NCBI RefSeq assembly: GCF_023155805.1 | Contig: NZ_JAKNUW010000008.1 | Coordinates: 51,504 to 115,503 of the forward strand | Source: Micrococcus lacusdianchii | Lineage (GTDB): Bacteria; Actinomycetota; Actinomycetes; Actinomycetales; Micrococcaceae | Length of the DNA stretch: 64,000 nucleotides | Reading direction: 5' to 3' | Part shown: positions 28,468-37,449 of the stretch, piece by piece | How the letters are laid out: each line of letters begins with the position of its first letter | How positions within the stretch are numbered: position 1 is the stretch's first letter | The notes under the pieces: model-generated | Seen by the model: the letters and a program-made list of their open reading frames with translations, nothing else | Told to the model about the DNA's origin: nothing | Databases searched by the model: none | Program-made: the position numbers and the translations under genes

Positions 28468-28473
28468 ACGGTA
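28468..28473 (-). promoter_or_regulatory. -10 box for leaderless dcd
   Basis: TACCGT on the minus strand ends 6 nt before the GTG at 28461. Confidence 0.45.
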
Positions 28474-28513
28474 GCGCAGGGGCGGGCGGGGCGAACCGGC
28501 GCATCGGCGCGTC

Positions 28514-28519
28514 TACGAT
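28514..28519 (+). promoter_or_regulatory. -10 box for leaderless khtT
   Basis: TACGAT ends 7 nt before the ATG at 28527; no ribosome binding site is present. The box for the divergent dcd is 40 bp away. Confidence 0.45.
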
Positions 28520-28526
28520 GTGCCGC

Positions 28527-29006
28527 ATGAGCCTCAACGAGACCCCGCTGCCGGGGATCGGCGTGCGCCGCGAACTCGACATCGCCGCCGGGCGCCGGAT
28601 CGGCGTGGTCACCCACCGCGACGGGCAGACCGACCTGATCCTCTCCGACCGCGACGACCCGGACGCGTGCGCCGCGTCCGTCCCGCTCACCCTGGAGGAG
28701 GCCGCCAGCCTGGGAGCCCTGCTGGCCGGGCCGCGCCTGGTGGCCCAGCTCGAGGACGAGCACGCCGAGCTGCCCGGCATCACCACGCGGCAGCTGATCC
28801 TGCCGCACGAGTCCCCCTACGCGGGCGAGGAGCTCGGCTCCACCCGCATGCGCACCCGCACGGGGGTCTCGATCGTGGCCGTGGTGCGGGCCGGCGTCAC
28901 CCACCCCTCCCCCGGGCCGGACTTCCTGCTCGAGGGCGGGGACCTCGTGATCGTGGTGGGCACCGGCGAGGGCGTGCGGCAGGCGGAGAAGCTGCTGGCC
29001 GTGTGA
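28527..29006 (+). CDS. khtT: TrkA-C domain regulator of a K+/H+ antiporter (KhtT-like)
   Basis: A 159-residue soluble protein. The N-terminal half (GIGVRRELDIAAGRRIGVVTHRDGQTDLILSD) matches the KhtT N-terminal domain, and the C-terminal part (TGVSIVAVVRAGVTHPSPGPDFLLEGGDLVIVVGTGEGVRQAEKLL) is a TrkA-C (RCK-C) domain. In Bacillus KhtT gates the KhtU antiporter and senses cyclic di-AMP and pH. The antiporter gene follows after 54 nt. Confidence 0.88.
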   Translation: MSLNETPLPGIGVRRELDIAAGRRIGVVTHRDGQTDLILSDRDDPDACAASVPLTLEEAASLGALLAGPRLVAQLEDEHAELPGITTRQLILPHESPYAGEELGSTRMRTRTGVSIVAVVRAGVTHPSPGPDFLLEGGDLVIVVGTGEGVRQAEKLLAV

Positions 29007-29060
29007 GTCGCGGTGCCGGGGCGGTCCCGCCCGGCCGCCCGGAGGAGGAAGGAGACGGGG

Positions 29061-30302
29061 ATGCACGGCACCACGCTCGCGCTGATCGAGCTCGGCGCGG
29101 TCCTGCTCCTGCTCGGGATCCTCGGGCGCGTGGCCGCCCGGATCGGCATGTCCCCCGTGCCCCTGTACCTGCTCGGCGGCCTGATGATCGGCGTGGGCGG
29201 ACTCGTGGTCTCCGGCGTGGACGCCTCCGGGGACCTGCACAGCCCCGTGGGGGCGATCGACGAGTTCAGCACGCTGGCCGCGGAGATCGGCGTGGTCCTG
29301 CTGCTGCTCACGCTCGGGCTGGAGTACTCGGCCCGCGAGCTGATGACCGGGCTGCGGGGGTCGTGGCGCGCTGGCCTGCTGGACGTGGCCCTGAACTTCA
29401 CCCCGGGCGCCGTGGCGGGCTGGCTGCTGGGCTGGGGCGCGGTGGGCGCCGTCGTCCTGGGCGGCATCACCTACATCTCCTCCTCCGGCATCATCGCCAA
29501 GGTGCTCAACGACCTGGGCCGCGTGGGCAACCGCGAGACCCCCGTGATGCTCTCCGTGCTCGTGTTCGAGGACCTGGCCATGGCCGTGTACCTGCCGCTG
29601 ATGACGGCGCTCGTGGCCGGCAGCGCGATCCTGGCGGGTCTGCAGGCGGTGGGGATCGCCCTCGTGGTGGTGACGGCGGTGCTCTTCACCGCCCTGCGCT
29701 TCGGCCCGCAGATCTCCCGGCTGGTGCACTCCCCCGACCAGGAGACGTTCCTGCTCAAGGTCCTCGGCCTCGCGCTGCTGGTGGCGGGCGTGGCGGGCGC
29801 GCTGCAGGTGTCCGCCGGCGTGGGGGCGTTCCTGCTGGGGATCGCCGTCTCGGGCGCCGCGGCCAAGCAGGCCCGCTCCGTGCTGGAACCGCTGCGGGAC
29901 ATGTTCGCGGCGCTGTTCTTCGTGCTCTTCGGGATGAATGTGGATCCGCGCACCCTGCCGCCCGTCCTGCTCGGGGCGCTGGCGCTGGCCGTGGTCACCG
30001 CCGCCACGAAGCTGCTCACCGGGTACCTCGCGGCGCGGGCCGCGGGGATCGGGGTGGCCGGTCGGTGGCGCACCGGGGCGGCGCTGACCATCCGCGGCGA
30101 GTTCTCCATCGTGATCGCGGGCCTGGCCGTGGCCTCCGGGAGCATGCCGCCCGAGGTCTCCGCATTCGCCACCGCGTACGTGCTGATCCTGGCCGTGGCC
30201 GGGCCCGTGCTCACCCGCTCGGCGGACGGGTTTGGGCGACGCCGGGCCGCGCTGGCCCGCGAGCGTGCCGATCGCCGGGCGCGGGAGGCCGGCCTGGTGT
30301 AG
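29061..30302 (+). CDS. khtU: CPA2-family K+/H+ antiporter (KhtU-like)
   Basis: A 413-residue membrane antiporter with about 12 helices and no C-terminal NAD-binding domain, as expected when regulation comes from a separate KhtT. Typical segments are PLYLLGGLMIGVGGL, LLLLTLGLEYSARELM, SSSGIIAKVLNDLGRVGNRE (crossed-helix region), VLVFEDLAMAVYLPLM and FFVLFGMNVDP. It exchanges K+ for H+ and with the mnh operon forms a cation/pH block. ATG at 29061 follows GGAGGAGGAAGGAG. Confidence 0.9.
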   Translation: MHGTTLALIELGAVLLLLGILGRVAARIGMSPVPLYLLGGLMIGVGGLVVSGVDASGDLHSPVGAIDEFSTLAAEIGVVLLLLTLGLEYSARELMTGLRGSWRAGLLDVALNFTPGAVAGWLLGWGAVGAVVLGGITYISSSGIIAKVLNDLGRVGNRETPVMLSVLVFEDLAMAVYLPLMTALVAGSAILAGLQAVGIALVVVTAVLFTALRFGPQISRLVHSPDQETFLLKVLGLALLVAGVAGALQVSAGVGAFLLGIAVSGAAAKQARSVLEPLRDMFAALFFVLFGMNVDPRTLPPVLLGALALAVVTAATKLLTGYLAARAAGIGVAGRWRTGAALTIRGEFSIVIAGLAVASGSMPPEVSAFATAYVLILAVAGPVLTRSADGFGRRRAALARERADRRAREAGLV

Positions 30303-30339
30303 GGTGGAGCGAGCGCCGGACGCACTGCGGACCGGTTGC

Positions 30340-30413
30340 GCGGGCGTAGCTCAATGGTAGAGCGCTTGCTTCCCAAGCAAGATACGCGGGTTCGATTCCC
30401 GTCGCCCGCTCCA
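30340..30413 (+). tRNA. tRNA-Gly (anticodon CCC)
   Basis: Clover-leaf with acceptor stem GCGGGCG/CGCCCGC, D arm GCTC..GAGC, anticodon stem CTTGC/GCAAG with loop TTCCCAA (anticodon CCC, reads GGG), T arm CGGG-TTCGATT-CCCG, discriminator T and an encoded CCA at 30411-30413. GGG is common in GC-rich genomes. Confidence 0.97.
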
Positions 30414-30425
30414 CCGAACGACGCC

Positions 30426-30454
30426 GGGGCCGGACCTTCCAGAGGTCCGGCCCC
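30426..30454. terminator. Hairpin terminator after tRNA-Gly
   Basis: An 11-12 bp perfect stem (30426-30436 with 30444-30454) and small loop lie between the tRNA and the converging DUF2087 gene. Confidence 0.7.
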
Positions 30455-30480
30455 GTGTGCGTCCGGAGGACGTCCGCCCC

Positions 30481-30930
30481 TCACTCCCCCGCGCGGACGG
30501 TCCTGCGGAACCGGTGGTCGTGGTCCGCGGGGAGGTCCTCCGTGAACCGCAGGTCCCGGCCCGGCGGCTCCTCCGGCACGCGGTACACGCCGGCCTCTCG
30601 CTCCAGGAGCCCGTAGTCCACGAGCTCGCGCCGCAGCGAGGCGACGTCGTCGTGCGCGCGGCGGAGGATCTCGTTGACCTCGCGCTCCGGATAGTCGCGG
30701 CCCGCGCGGAAGCCGCGCAGCAGCTCGAAGAGCACGCTGACGCGGGCCTTCCGGCGGGCGGGGATGGAGCGCAGCCGGGGGCCGTCGAAGAAGGTGTGCA
30801 CGGTCTTCGCATGGAAGCGCTCGGCCTCCTCCCACTCGGCGCACAGAGCGGCGGAGGCGGCGGTGTAGGTCTCCCCCGTGCGCTGCATGCGGGCGCGGAC
30901 GAGGTGCTTGCGGTCGGCGTGGGCGGTCAT
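30481..30930 (-). CDS. DUF2087-domain protein
   Basis: A 149-residue soluble protein. HTFFDGPRLRSIPARRKARVSVLFELLRGFRAGRDYPEREVNEILRRAHDDVASLRRELVDYGLLER and the ending GVYRV match the DUF2087 winged-helix-like domain found alone or joined to ArsR-type HTH regulators. The N terminus has a helix with Arg/Lys. Role unknown, possibly nucleic-acid binding. The ATG at 30930 has AAGGA 7 nt upstream. Confidence 0.75.
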   Translation of the reverse strand: MTAHADRKHLVRARMQRTGETYTAASAALCAEWEEAERFHAKTVHTFFDGPRLRSIPARRKARVSVLFELLRGFRAGRDYPEREVNEILRRAHDDVASLRRELVDYGLLEREAGVYRVPEEPPGRDLRFTEDLPADHDHRFRRTVRAGE

Positions 30931-31164
30931 CTCGGGATCCTTCCGGGCGCCCTCCCCAGCCGCCGGGCGCCGCGGGGACCGTGCCGGACCGGAGGGGCGA
31001 CGTCGTCGTGCCCCCGGACGCGTGCGGACGTGCGCGGGTGACACCGGCCGCGCGCGGCGGCCGGGCCCGAGGATCCGCTCCCCTTCGCGAGGGTCCGCGG
31101 GGCTGGGCCGCGGGGTCGCTCGGCGGTGGGCACGCCGTGGGCGTCACGGTACCGCAGGCGTGCG

Positions 31165-31170
31165 TATGCT
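31165..31170 (+). promoter_or_regulatory. Candidate -10 box for the AEC transporter gene
   Basis: TATGCT, 39 nt before the ATG at 31210. The 279-nt divergent gap 30931-31209 shows nothing else that I can support. Confidence 0.35.
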
Positions 31171-31209
31171 CGCAGGGACCTACCCCCGTCCGCTCGAGGA
31201 GGCACCGCC

Positions 31210-32184
31210 ATGTCCGAGGTCCTCGCCGGGTTCGCGATCGTGTGGGTGATCATCGCGGTGGGCTTCGGCCTCGGGAAGTCGGAGGTGCTGGGCGCGGAGG
31301 CGCGCGTGGTGCTCTCCCGGACGGCGTTCTTCGTGGGCAGCCCCGCGCTCCTGTTCGTCACGCTCTCGCGGGCGGATGTGCTCACGGTGCTCGGCCCGCA
31401 GCTGTGGGTGGCGGCGCTGTCCGCGCTGCTCGCGGCGGGGCTGTTCCTGGCGCTGTCCGTCCCCCTGCTGCGTCCGCGCCCCGTGTCCGAGCGGGTGATG
31501 TCCGGGCTCAGCGCGTCGCTGGTGAACTCGGCCAACCTCGGCATCCCGATCGCCACGTACGTCCTCGGGGACCCGGCCCTGGCCGCACCGGCGCTGATGT
31601 TCCAGCTGGGCATGTACACCCCGCTCTACGTGGCCGTCCTCGACTGGTCCACGGCGCGCGAGGCGCGGGTGGACGACGACGCCGGCCGGCCCCGCCGCGT
31701 ACGCGGCGCCCACCCCGTGCTCGCCCAGCTGCGCCAGACCGCGCTGAACCCGATGATCCTGGGCGCGCTCGCCGGCCTGATCTTCTCCGTCACGGGATGG
31801 GCACTGCCCGGCCCGCTGAACGAGGCGGTCGAGCTGATCGCGGGGCTGTCCATCCCGGCCATGCTCCTGGCGTTCGGCATGTCCCTGGTGGGCTCGGTGC
31901 CGCTGTCCCGGGCCGGCGGACGGCGCGCGGACACCCTCCTGGCCGCCGCCGTGAAGCTGCTGGTGCACCCGCTGATCGCGTGGCTCCTGGCGCAGTTCGT
32001 GTTCGGCCTGGACGCGCGCGGGGTGTTCGTGGCCGTGGTGCTCGCGTCCCTGCCGACCGCGCAGAACACGTACGTGACCGCCGTGCGCTACCGGTCCGGG
32101 GAGCGCGTCACGAAGGACACCGTCCTGGTGACCACGATCGTGGCGATCCCGGCGATGATCGCCGTCGCGCTGCTGCTGGCCTGA
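31210..32184 (+). CDS. AEC (auxin efflux carrier) family transporter
   Basis: A 324-residue protein with ten helices in two five-helix halves, the crossed-helix proline segments VNSANLGIPIATYVLGD in the first half and LPTAQNTYVTAVRY in the second, and a central hydrophilic loop (STAREARVDDDAGRPRRVRGAHPV). The AEC family includes malate, malonate and auxin carriers; the substrate is unknown. ATG at 31210 follows GAGGAGG. It stands alone. Confidence 0.88.
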   Translation: MSEVLAGFAIVWVIIAVGFGLGKSEVLGAEARVVLSRTAFFVGSPALLFVTLSRADVLTVLGPQLWVAALSALLAAGLFLALSVPLLRPRPVSERVMSGLSASLVNSANLGIPIATYVLGDPALAAPALMFQLGMYTPLYVAVLDWSTAREARVDDDAGRPRRVRGAHPVLAQLRQTALNPMILGALAGLIFSVTGWALPGPLNEAVELIAGLSIPAMLLAFGMSLVGSVPLSRAGGRRADTLLAAAVKLLVHPLIAWLLAQFVFGLDARGVFVAVVLASLPTAQNTYVTAVRYRSGERVTKDTVLVTTIVAIPAMIAVALLLA

Positions 32185-32225
32185 GGGGCGCGTCCGGGCC
32201 GGGGACCGCGCCCCGTCCCCGGCCC

Positions 32226-32231
32226 TAGGAT
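32226..32231 (+). promoter_or_regulatory. -10 box for leaderless herA-like gene
   Basis: TAGGAT ends 7 nt before the ATG at 32239, with no Shine-Dalgarno. This argues for 32239 rather than the ATG at 32230, which lies inside the box. Confidence 0.5.
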
Positions 32232-32238
32232 GAGCCGC

Positions 32239-33873
32239 ATGGCTGAGAACACCGCCCACCTCGACACGATCCGCGCCGGCTACACCTTCGACGGCGCCAC
32301 CCTCACCCTCGGCGCGGCCGTGGTGGACGGGCAGGTCCATGCGGACGCCCCCGTCCGGCTTCCCCTGGCCATGATGAACCGCCACGGGCTGATCGCCGGT
32401 GCCACCGGCACCGGCAAGACCAAGTCGCTGCAGATGATCGCCGAGCAGCTCTCCACCGCCGGCGTGCCCGTGTTCCTCGCCGACGTCAAGGGTGACCTCT
32501 CCGGCCTCGCCACCGCGGGCGAGCCCTCGGACAAGCTGACCGCGCGCACGCAGGCCACCGGGATGCCGTGGCAGCCCACCGCGTACCCGGTGGAGTTCTA
32601 CGCCCTGGGCGGCGACGGCGTCGGCGTCCCCGTGCGCGCCACCGTGGACTCGTTCGGCCCGCTGCTGCTCTCCCGCATCATGGAGCTCAACGAGACGCAG
32701 GAGTCCTGCCTGCAGCTGATGGTGCACTGGGCTGACCAGCGGGGCCTGCCGCTGGACGACCTCGCGGACCTCAAGGCCGTGGTCACCCACCTGACCAGCG
32801 ACGAGGGCAAGGCGGACCTGAAGGGCCTCGGCGGTGTCTCCAAGGCCACGGCCAACGTGATCCTGCGCGAGGTCACCGGGCTGCAGGCCGCCGGCATGGA
32901 CGCGTTCTTCGGGGTTCCGGAGTTCGAGACCGCCGAGCTGCTGCGCCAGGCCCCCGACGGCCGCGGCGTGATCTCCTGCCTCGAGCTGCCGACCCTGCAG
33001 TCCAAGCCCCAGCTGTTCTCCACGTTCATGATCTGGCTGCTCGCCGACCTGTTCGCCGAGCTGCCCGAGGCCGGCGACCTGGACAAGCCGAAGCTGGTGT
33101 TCTTCCTGGACGAGGCGCACCTGCTGTTCGACGGCGCGTCGAAGGCGTTCCTCGAGTCCATCACCACCACCGTGCGCCTGATCCGGTCCAAGGGCGTGGG
33201 CCTGTTCTTCGTCACCCAGACCCCCAAGGACGTCCCCGGCGACGTGCTGGCCCAGCTGGCCAACCGCGTCCAGCACGCCCTGCGCGCCTTCACCCCGGAG
33301 GACGCCACGGCGCTCAAGGCCACCGTGCGGACCTTCCCGAACTCGGAGTACGACCTCGAGGAGGTGCTCACCTCGGCCAAGGTCGGCGAGGCGGTGGTGA
33401 CCGTCATGGACCCCGACGGCGCCCCCACCCCCGTGGCGCTGACCCGCATGTGGTCCCCGCAGTCGGCCATGGAGCCCACCGCGCCCGAGGCCATGCAGGC
33501 GGCCGTGGCCGCCTCGCCGCTGATGGCCCAGTACGGCACGGCGCAGGAGCGCGAGTCGGCGGCCGAGAAGCTGGCCGCCCAGGCGTCCCCCGCCGAGCAG
33601 GCGGCGCAGGCCCCGGCCATCGGCGGCTCCGCCCGCGACGGCGGCACCGTGGTCTCCGGGGTGGAGCTCGGGGACATCGAGGAGATCCGCCGGCGGGAGC
33701 AGGAGCGCGAGGAGCGCGCCCGCCGGAAGGCGGAGCAGCCGAGCGACCTCGAGAAGGCCGTGGGCAACTTCATGAAGTCGGCTGGCACGCAGATCGGCCG
33801 CGAGGTCGTCCGCAGCGTCTTCGGCACCCGACGCCGCTCCGGCGGCGGACTGCTCGGCGGCCTCTTCCGCTGA
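32239..33873 (+). CDS. HerA-like ATPase (DUF853 family)
   Basis: A 544-residue P-loop ATPase of the HerA/FtsK-like group. Walker A is GATGTGKTKS (about residue 54), Walker B KLVFFLDEAHLLFD, and the arginine-containing RVQHALRAFTPEDATALKA follows. A C-terminal charged coiled segment (EEIRRREQEREERARRKAEQ) ends with GGGLLGGLFR. Archaeal HerA works with NurA in DNA end resection; this bacterial family has no firm role and no nuclease gene is adjacent. The start follows the leaderless pattern TAGGAT-N7-ATG. Confidence 0.85.
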   Translation: MAENTAHLDTIRAGYTFDGATLTLGAAVVDGQVHADAPVRLPLAMMNRHGLIAGATGTGKTKSLQMIAEQLSTAGVPVFLADVKGDLSGLATAGEPSDKLTARTQATGMPWQPTAYPVEFYALGGDGVGVPVRATVDSFGPLLLSRIMELNETQESCLQLMVHWADQRGLPLDDLADLKAVVTHLTSDEGKADLKGLGGVSKATANVILREVTGLQAAGMDAFFGVPEFETAELLRQAPDGRGVISCLELPTLQSKPQLFSTFMIWLLADLFAELPEAGDLDKPKLVFFLDEAHLLFDGASKAFLESITTTVRLIRSKGVGLFFVTQTPKDVPGDVLAQLANRVQHALRAFTPEDATALKATVRTFPNSEYDLEEVLTSAKVGEAVVTVMDPDGAPTPVALTRMWSPQSAMEPTAPEAMQAAVAASPLMAQYGTAQERESAAEKLAAQASPAEQAAQAPAIGGSARDGGTVVSGVELGDIEEIRRREQEREERARRKAEQPSDLEKAVGNFMKSAGTQIGREVVRSVFGTRRRSGGGLLGGLFR

Positions 33874-33896
33874 CCCCCGCAGCGATTTCGCGGGGG
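33874..33896. terminator. Hairpin between converging genes, with a 9-G run
   Basis: CCCCCGC / GCGGGGG with a 9-nt loop sits in the 32-nt gap between the HerA-like and flavodoxin genes. The right arm belongs to a run of nine G (33892-33900). Confidence 0.45.
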
Positions 33897-33905
33897 GGGG
33901 TGGGG

Positions 33906-34382
33906 TCAGGAGACGCCGTGGCCGCCGAGGCCCTTGGCCCAGTGCTCGATGGCGTTCCAGTCGCGGAAGTCGCCGTACTGGCCCTTGACCAGCGTGATCT
34001 TCAGCTTCTCGAGGCCGCTGAGGCGCTCCTCCACGAGCGCGCCCCGCACGTACCGCACGTCGCGGGCGCCGTAGGTGGCCAGCTGCTCGGCGAGGCGGCG
34101 GTCCGGCAGCGGGGCCGCGCCCGAGTAGAGGATCACGAGGGACTTCCGGGCCAGCTCGGCGCGACGCGAGTCGAGGAAGGCCTTCGCGGACTTCTCCAGC
34201 TTCCCGCCGTACACCGGGGCGGCGACGATCACGGCGTCGGCGGTGTCGAGCCAGGCGGCGGAGCCGGCGACGTCCTCCACCACGGTCTCGACCTGCTGCG
34301 TGGTGCGCAGCACCTCGGCCACGCGTTCGGCGATCTCCCGGGTGGAGCCGTGATGGGAGGCGGTCACGATCAGGGTGGTCAT
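33906..34382 (-). CDS. Flavodoxin-domain protein
   Basis: A 158-residue protein with the FMN-binding N terminus TLIVTASHHGSTREIAERVAEVL and the second FMN loop APVYGGKLEKSAKAFL. The pattern is close to HemG-like or menaquinone-dependent protoporphyrinogen oxidase flavodoxins, but the heme link is not supported by neighbours. TACACT at 34433-34428, overlapping the stop of the preceding gene, is a likely -10. Confidence 0.8.
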   Translation of the reverse strand: MTTLIVTASHHGSTREIAERVAEVLRTTQQVETVVEDVAGSAAWLDTADAVIVAAPVYGGKLEKSAKAFLDSRRAELARKSLVILYSGAAPLPDRRLAEQLATYGARDVRYVRGALVEERLSGLEKLKITLVKGQYGDFRDWNAIEHWAKGLGGHGVS

Positions 34383-34425
34383 GGTGTCGGGCGTCCTTCG
34401 GATCGGCGTCGCGGGGAGGTCGGGC

Positions 34426-36501
34426 TCAGTGTAGCCCGCGCAGGTCCAGCTCCAGACGGGTCTCCGCGCCGGCGGGAGCGGCCTCCGGAGCGTGCACGCG
34501 GACCGGGATGCCCCAGTCCTGCTGGTACAGGTGACAGGCGGCGTTGTCCGGGATCGGGCGCCCGTGCTCGCCGTCGCAGGCCGCAGCGCGGGCGGTGATG
34601 TGCAGGACGCCCTCGGTCACGTCCGGGTCCAGCCGCAGCGCGCGCCGCAGGCCCACGGACGTGCCCGCGCCGTCCAGCAGCAGGGACTCGGGCGACGAGG
34701 ACACCTTCAGCTGCGTGGGGTCGCCCCAGCGTTCGTCCAGCTTCTGGCCGCTCGGCGCGGCGAAGCCCACGGTCAGCTCGAGCTCTCCGGCCACCACGTC
34801 CGTGCTCGGGCGGGCGGTCCGGCGTGCGCCCTCGTCCACGGTCAGGAACTCCTGGGGCACGGCGATCCGCACGAGGCGGTGCGCGTTGGTCTCCACCACC
34901 ACGATGTCCTGCGGGGCGCCGTCCTCGCCGTGCTCCACGAGCACGTCGGCCGGCTCGGCCAGCCCGCGGGCCACAGTGGACACCGACGCCGGCGCGGGCC
35001 GGCCCGCCGCGTCCGCCCCCTCGGGCGCGTACCGGCGGATCGCACCGTTGTACGTGTCCGCGACCAGCACGGAGCCGTCCGGCAGTGCGGTGACGCCGAG
35101 GGGGTGCTGCAGGCGCGCCTGGGCCGGATCGCCGTCCACGTGGCCGAAGTCGAACAGGCCCGTGCCGACGGCGGTGTCCACGGTCCGGGCGCCGTCGTCC
35201 CCGGTGCGCACGCGGCGCACGGCCGAGGTCTCGGAGTCGGCGACCCACAGCGTGCCCTCCGCGTCGAAGGACAGGCCCGAGCTCTGCGCGAACCACGCCT
35301 CGTCGGCGGGGCCGTCGGTCAGCCCCTCGAGGCCGGTGCCGGCCCACACGGCGAGCACGCGGGCCACGGGGTCGAAGGAGAACAGCTGGTGCGTGCCGGC
35401 CATGGCCACCACCACGCGGCCGGCCGCGGCGTCCCACGCCACGTCCCACGGGGAGGAGAGGGACACGGCGAGCGGATCGGCGTCGATGTCCGCGAGGTCC
35501 ACGGCCACGCCCTCCTCCTCCCGTGCCGCCTCGCGCACGCGCTCGGAGTCGATCAGCTTCTGGACGCCGTTGCCGGCCACGGTGGTCACCTCGCCCGTGG
35601 CCAGGGACAGCCCGCGCAGGCGGTGGTTCACGGTGTCCGCCACGACGACGTCGTACCCCACCTCCGCCGCGACCTCCTCCGGGAGCAGCAGGAGCCCGCT
35701 GGGCTCGCTGAACAGGGCGTCGGACGGGCCGCCGTCGCGGTGTCCGCGGGTGCCCGGCGTCGGGAGGGCGAGCCCGGCGGCGTCCGCGGGCGCCTGCGCC
35801 GGGTCCCCGCCGCCCACGGCGCGCAGCACGGTGGTCAGGTCCGAGGCCACCTCGACGATCCGGTGGTGCCCGGTGTCCGCCACGAGGAGGGAGCCGGGCT
35901 CGGTGCCGCGGCCGCCCAGGGCGATCGCCTTGCCGGGGAACTTCAGGTCCCGGGCCACGGGGGCCGGCGGGACGTACGGGCCGGAGCCGCGGTGCAGGGT
36001 GCCCTTGGCCTCGTGCTCGGCCACGAGCTCCCGCACCAGCGAGTACAGGCCGGCCACGTGTCCCTCGCCGGACAGGTGCGCCACGATGTACCCCTCCGGG
36101 TCCACCACCACGAGCGTGGGCCATGCGCGGGCCGAGTAGGCCTGCCAGGTGGCCAGCTCCGGGTCGTCGAGGACGGGGTGGGCGATCTCGTACCGCTCCA
36201 CGGCGGCGTCGAGGGCGTCCGGGTCCGCCTCGTGCTCGAACTTGGGCGAGTGCACGCCCACGGTCACGAGCACGTCCTCGAACTCGGCCTCGAGGGGGCG
36301 CAGCTCGTCGGCCACGTGCAGGCAGTTGATGCAGCAGAACGTCCAGAAGTCCAGGACCACCACCTTGCCGCGCAGGTCCTCCAGAGTGACCTGCTGGCCG
36401 CCCGTGTTCAGCCATCGCCGCCCCACGAGGGAGGAGGCGCGCACGCGGGAGGCGGCGCGGGGCACGGTCGGGGCGTCGGCGGGGGTGTGCTGCTCGGTCA
36501 T
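34426..36501 (-). CDS. Thioredoxin-fold and NHL-repeat protein
   Basis: A 691-residue protein. Residues about 25-175 form a TlpA/thioredoxin-like domain with CINC in the active-site place (VVLDFWTFCCINCLHV). From about 185 to 560 there are repeated NHL beta-propeller units (SLLVADTGHHRIVEV, VVVADTVNHRLRGL, LWVADSETSAVRRV, VLVADTYNGAIRRY), followed by a beta-rich C-terminal domain with two Cys (AACDGEH, DNAACHLYQ). No signal peptide is seen, so it should be cytosolic. I use ATG 36501, 7 nt after CACAAT on the minus strand; an ATG at 36510 would add three residues. The NHLRC2 proteins of animals share the architecture. Confidence 0.88.
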   Translation of the reverse strand: MTEQHTPADAPTVPRAASRVRASSLVGRRWLNTGGQQVTLEDLRGKVVVLDFWTFCCINCLHVADELRPLEAEFEDVLVTVGVHSPKFEHEADPDALDAAVERYEIAHPVLDDPELATWQAYSARAWPTLVVVDPEGYIVAHLSGEGHVAGLYSLVRELVAEHEAKGTLHRGSGPYVPPAPVARDLKFPGKAIALGGRGTEPGSLLVADTGHHRIVEVASDLTTVLRAVGGGDPAQAPADAAGLALPTPGTRGHRDGGPSDALFSEPSGLLLLPEEVAAEVGYDVVVADTVNHRLRGLSLATGEVTTVAGNGVQKLIDSERVREAAREEEGVAVDLADIDADPLAVSLSSPWDVAWDAAAGRVVVAMAGTHQLFSFDPVARVLAVWAGTGLEGLTDGPADEAWFAQSSGLSFDAEGTLWVADSETSAVRRVRTGDDGARTVDTAVGTGLFDFGHVDGDPAQARLQHPLGVTALPDGSVLVADTYNGAIRRYAPEGADAAGRPAPASVSTVARGLAEPADVLVEHGEDGAPQDIVVVETNAHRLVRIAVPQEFLTVDEGARRTARPSTDVVAGELELTVGFAAPSGQKLDERWGDPTQLKVSSSPESLLLDGAGTSVGLRRALRLDPDVTEGVLHITARAAACDGEHGRPIPDNAACHLYQQDWGIPVRVHAPEAAPAGAETRLELDLRGLH
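34428..34433 (-). promoter_or_regulatory. Candidate -10 box for the flavodoxin gene
   Basis: TACACT on the minus strand overlaps the TGA of the thioredoxin-NHL gene and lies about 45 nt before the flavodoxin ATG. Confidence 0.35.
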
Positions 36502-36588
36502 GCCGTCCATTGTGGTGCACCCGCCCGCCGGGTCCGCTCCGGGCGGACGGGGCGCGTCACACGGTGTCCCCTCCCCCGGGCCGGGGCG

Positions 36589-37449
36589 TCAGCCCGCGGT
36601 CGGCGCCTGCAGGGCGGCGGCGAGCATCTCCTCGGCCATGAGGGTGAACTGGCGCTCGGCGGCCTGCGGCTGGCCCGTGAAGGACACCATGACCACGTGG
36701 TCCCCGGCCACGGCGGTGAGGATCTGCGCCGCGGAGGCGGGCGCGACCTGCCCCTGCGGCGTGCGCGTGTACACGTACCCGGACTGCGCGGGCGTGCCCT
36801 CGGAGAGGTCCGCCTCCCGCATCCGCAGGGTGTACGTGGCGGTCTCGCCGTCCTCCCGGGAGGTGACCTCCATGGTGCCGCAGTCGGCGAGCAGCGCGCC
36901 CACGGTCTGCACGTGCTCCTCCACGCGCAAGCGCCCCTCGCCGTCGAGCGCGGCGACTTCCACGGTGCCCGTGCCGGCGAACGTGTCCGCGCCGACGTCC
37001 ACGCGCGTGACCTCCTCCTGGTCCAGCAGGATCGGTGAGAAGTCCAGGGCGGCCAGCGGCGCCTTGCACGCGGCCGGCTGCACCTCGATCCGCCCGCCGT
37101 CCGTGGCGCGGGAGCGGGCGTCCTGCCGGGCCCGCTCCACCTCCGGCGCGGAGGCCGCGCCCTGCCGAGTGAAGCCGAACGTGGCCGCGCGCGCGGCGGC
37201 GGCCTCGGCGCGGACCTGGTCCGGCCGGTCGCCCAGCTCGAGCGCGCCCGGGAGGCCGGCGGCCGACGACGGCGTCCCCGCCTGCTGCGCCCCCGCCGGC
37301 TCCTCCTGGGCGGAGCAGCCGGCCAGGGTCAGCACGGCGACGCCGGCCGCCACCACGAGGACCCTCGCCCGGGCCCGGTCACGACGGTGCGGGTGGTCCG
37401 GCCGACCGGGGGCGCGGGCAGGGACGCGGGCGTCAGCGGTCATGGTCAC
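36589..37449 (-). CDS. Predicted lipoprotein ending the copper operon
   Basis: A 286-residue protein with a basic N terminus, a hydrophobic stretch ARVLVVAAGVAVLTLAGC and a lipobox LAGC, so it should be exported and lipid-anchored. The mature part has a Pro/Ala linker then a mixed alpha/beta domain with two further Cys (QPAACKAPL, LADCGTME), possibly a disulfide; similar to PknH-sensor-like lipoproteins but I cannot name it. GTG at 37449 is preferred because AGGAGG is 6 nt upstream; it overlaps the end of the CtaG gene by 17 nt, suggesting co-translation. Confidence 0.7.
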   Translation of the reverse strand: MTMTADARVPARAPGRPDHPHRRDRARARVLVVAAGVAVLTLAGCSAQEEPAGAQQAGTPSSAAGLPGALELGDRPDQVRAEAAAARAATFGFTRQGAASAPEVERARQDARSRATDGGRIEVQPAACKAPLAALDFSPILLDQEEVTRVDVGADTFAGTGTVEVAALDGEGRLRVEEHVQTVGALLADCGTMEVTSREDGETATYTLRMREADLSEGTPAQSGYVYTRTPQGQVAPASAAQILTAVAGDHVVMVSFTGQPQAAERQFTLMAEEMLAAALQAPTAG

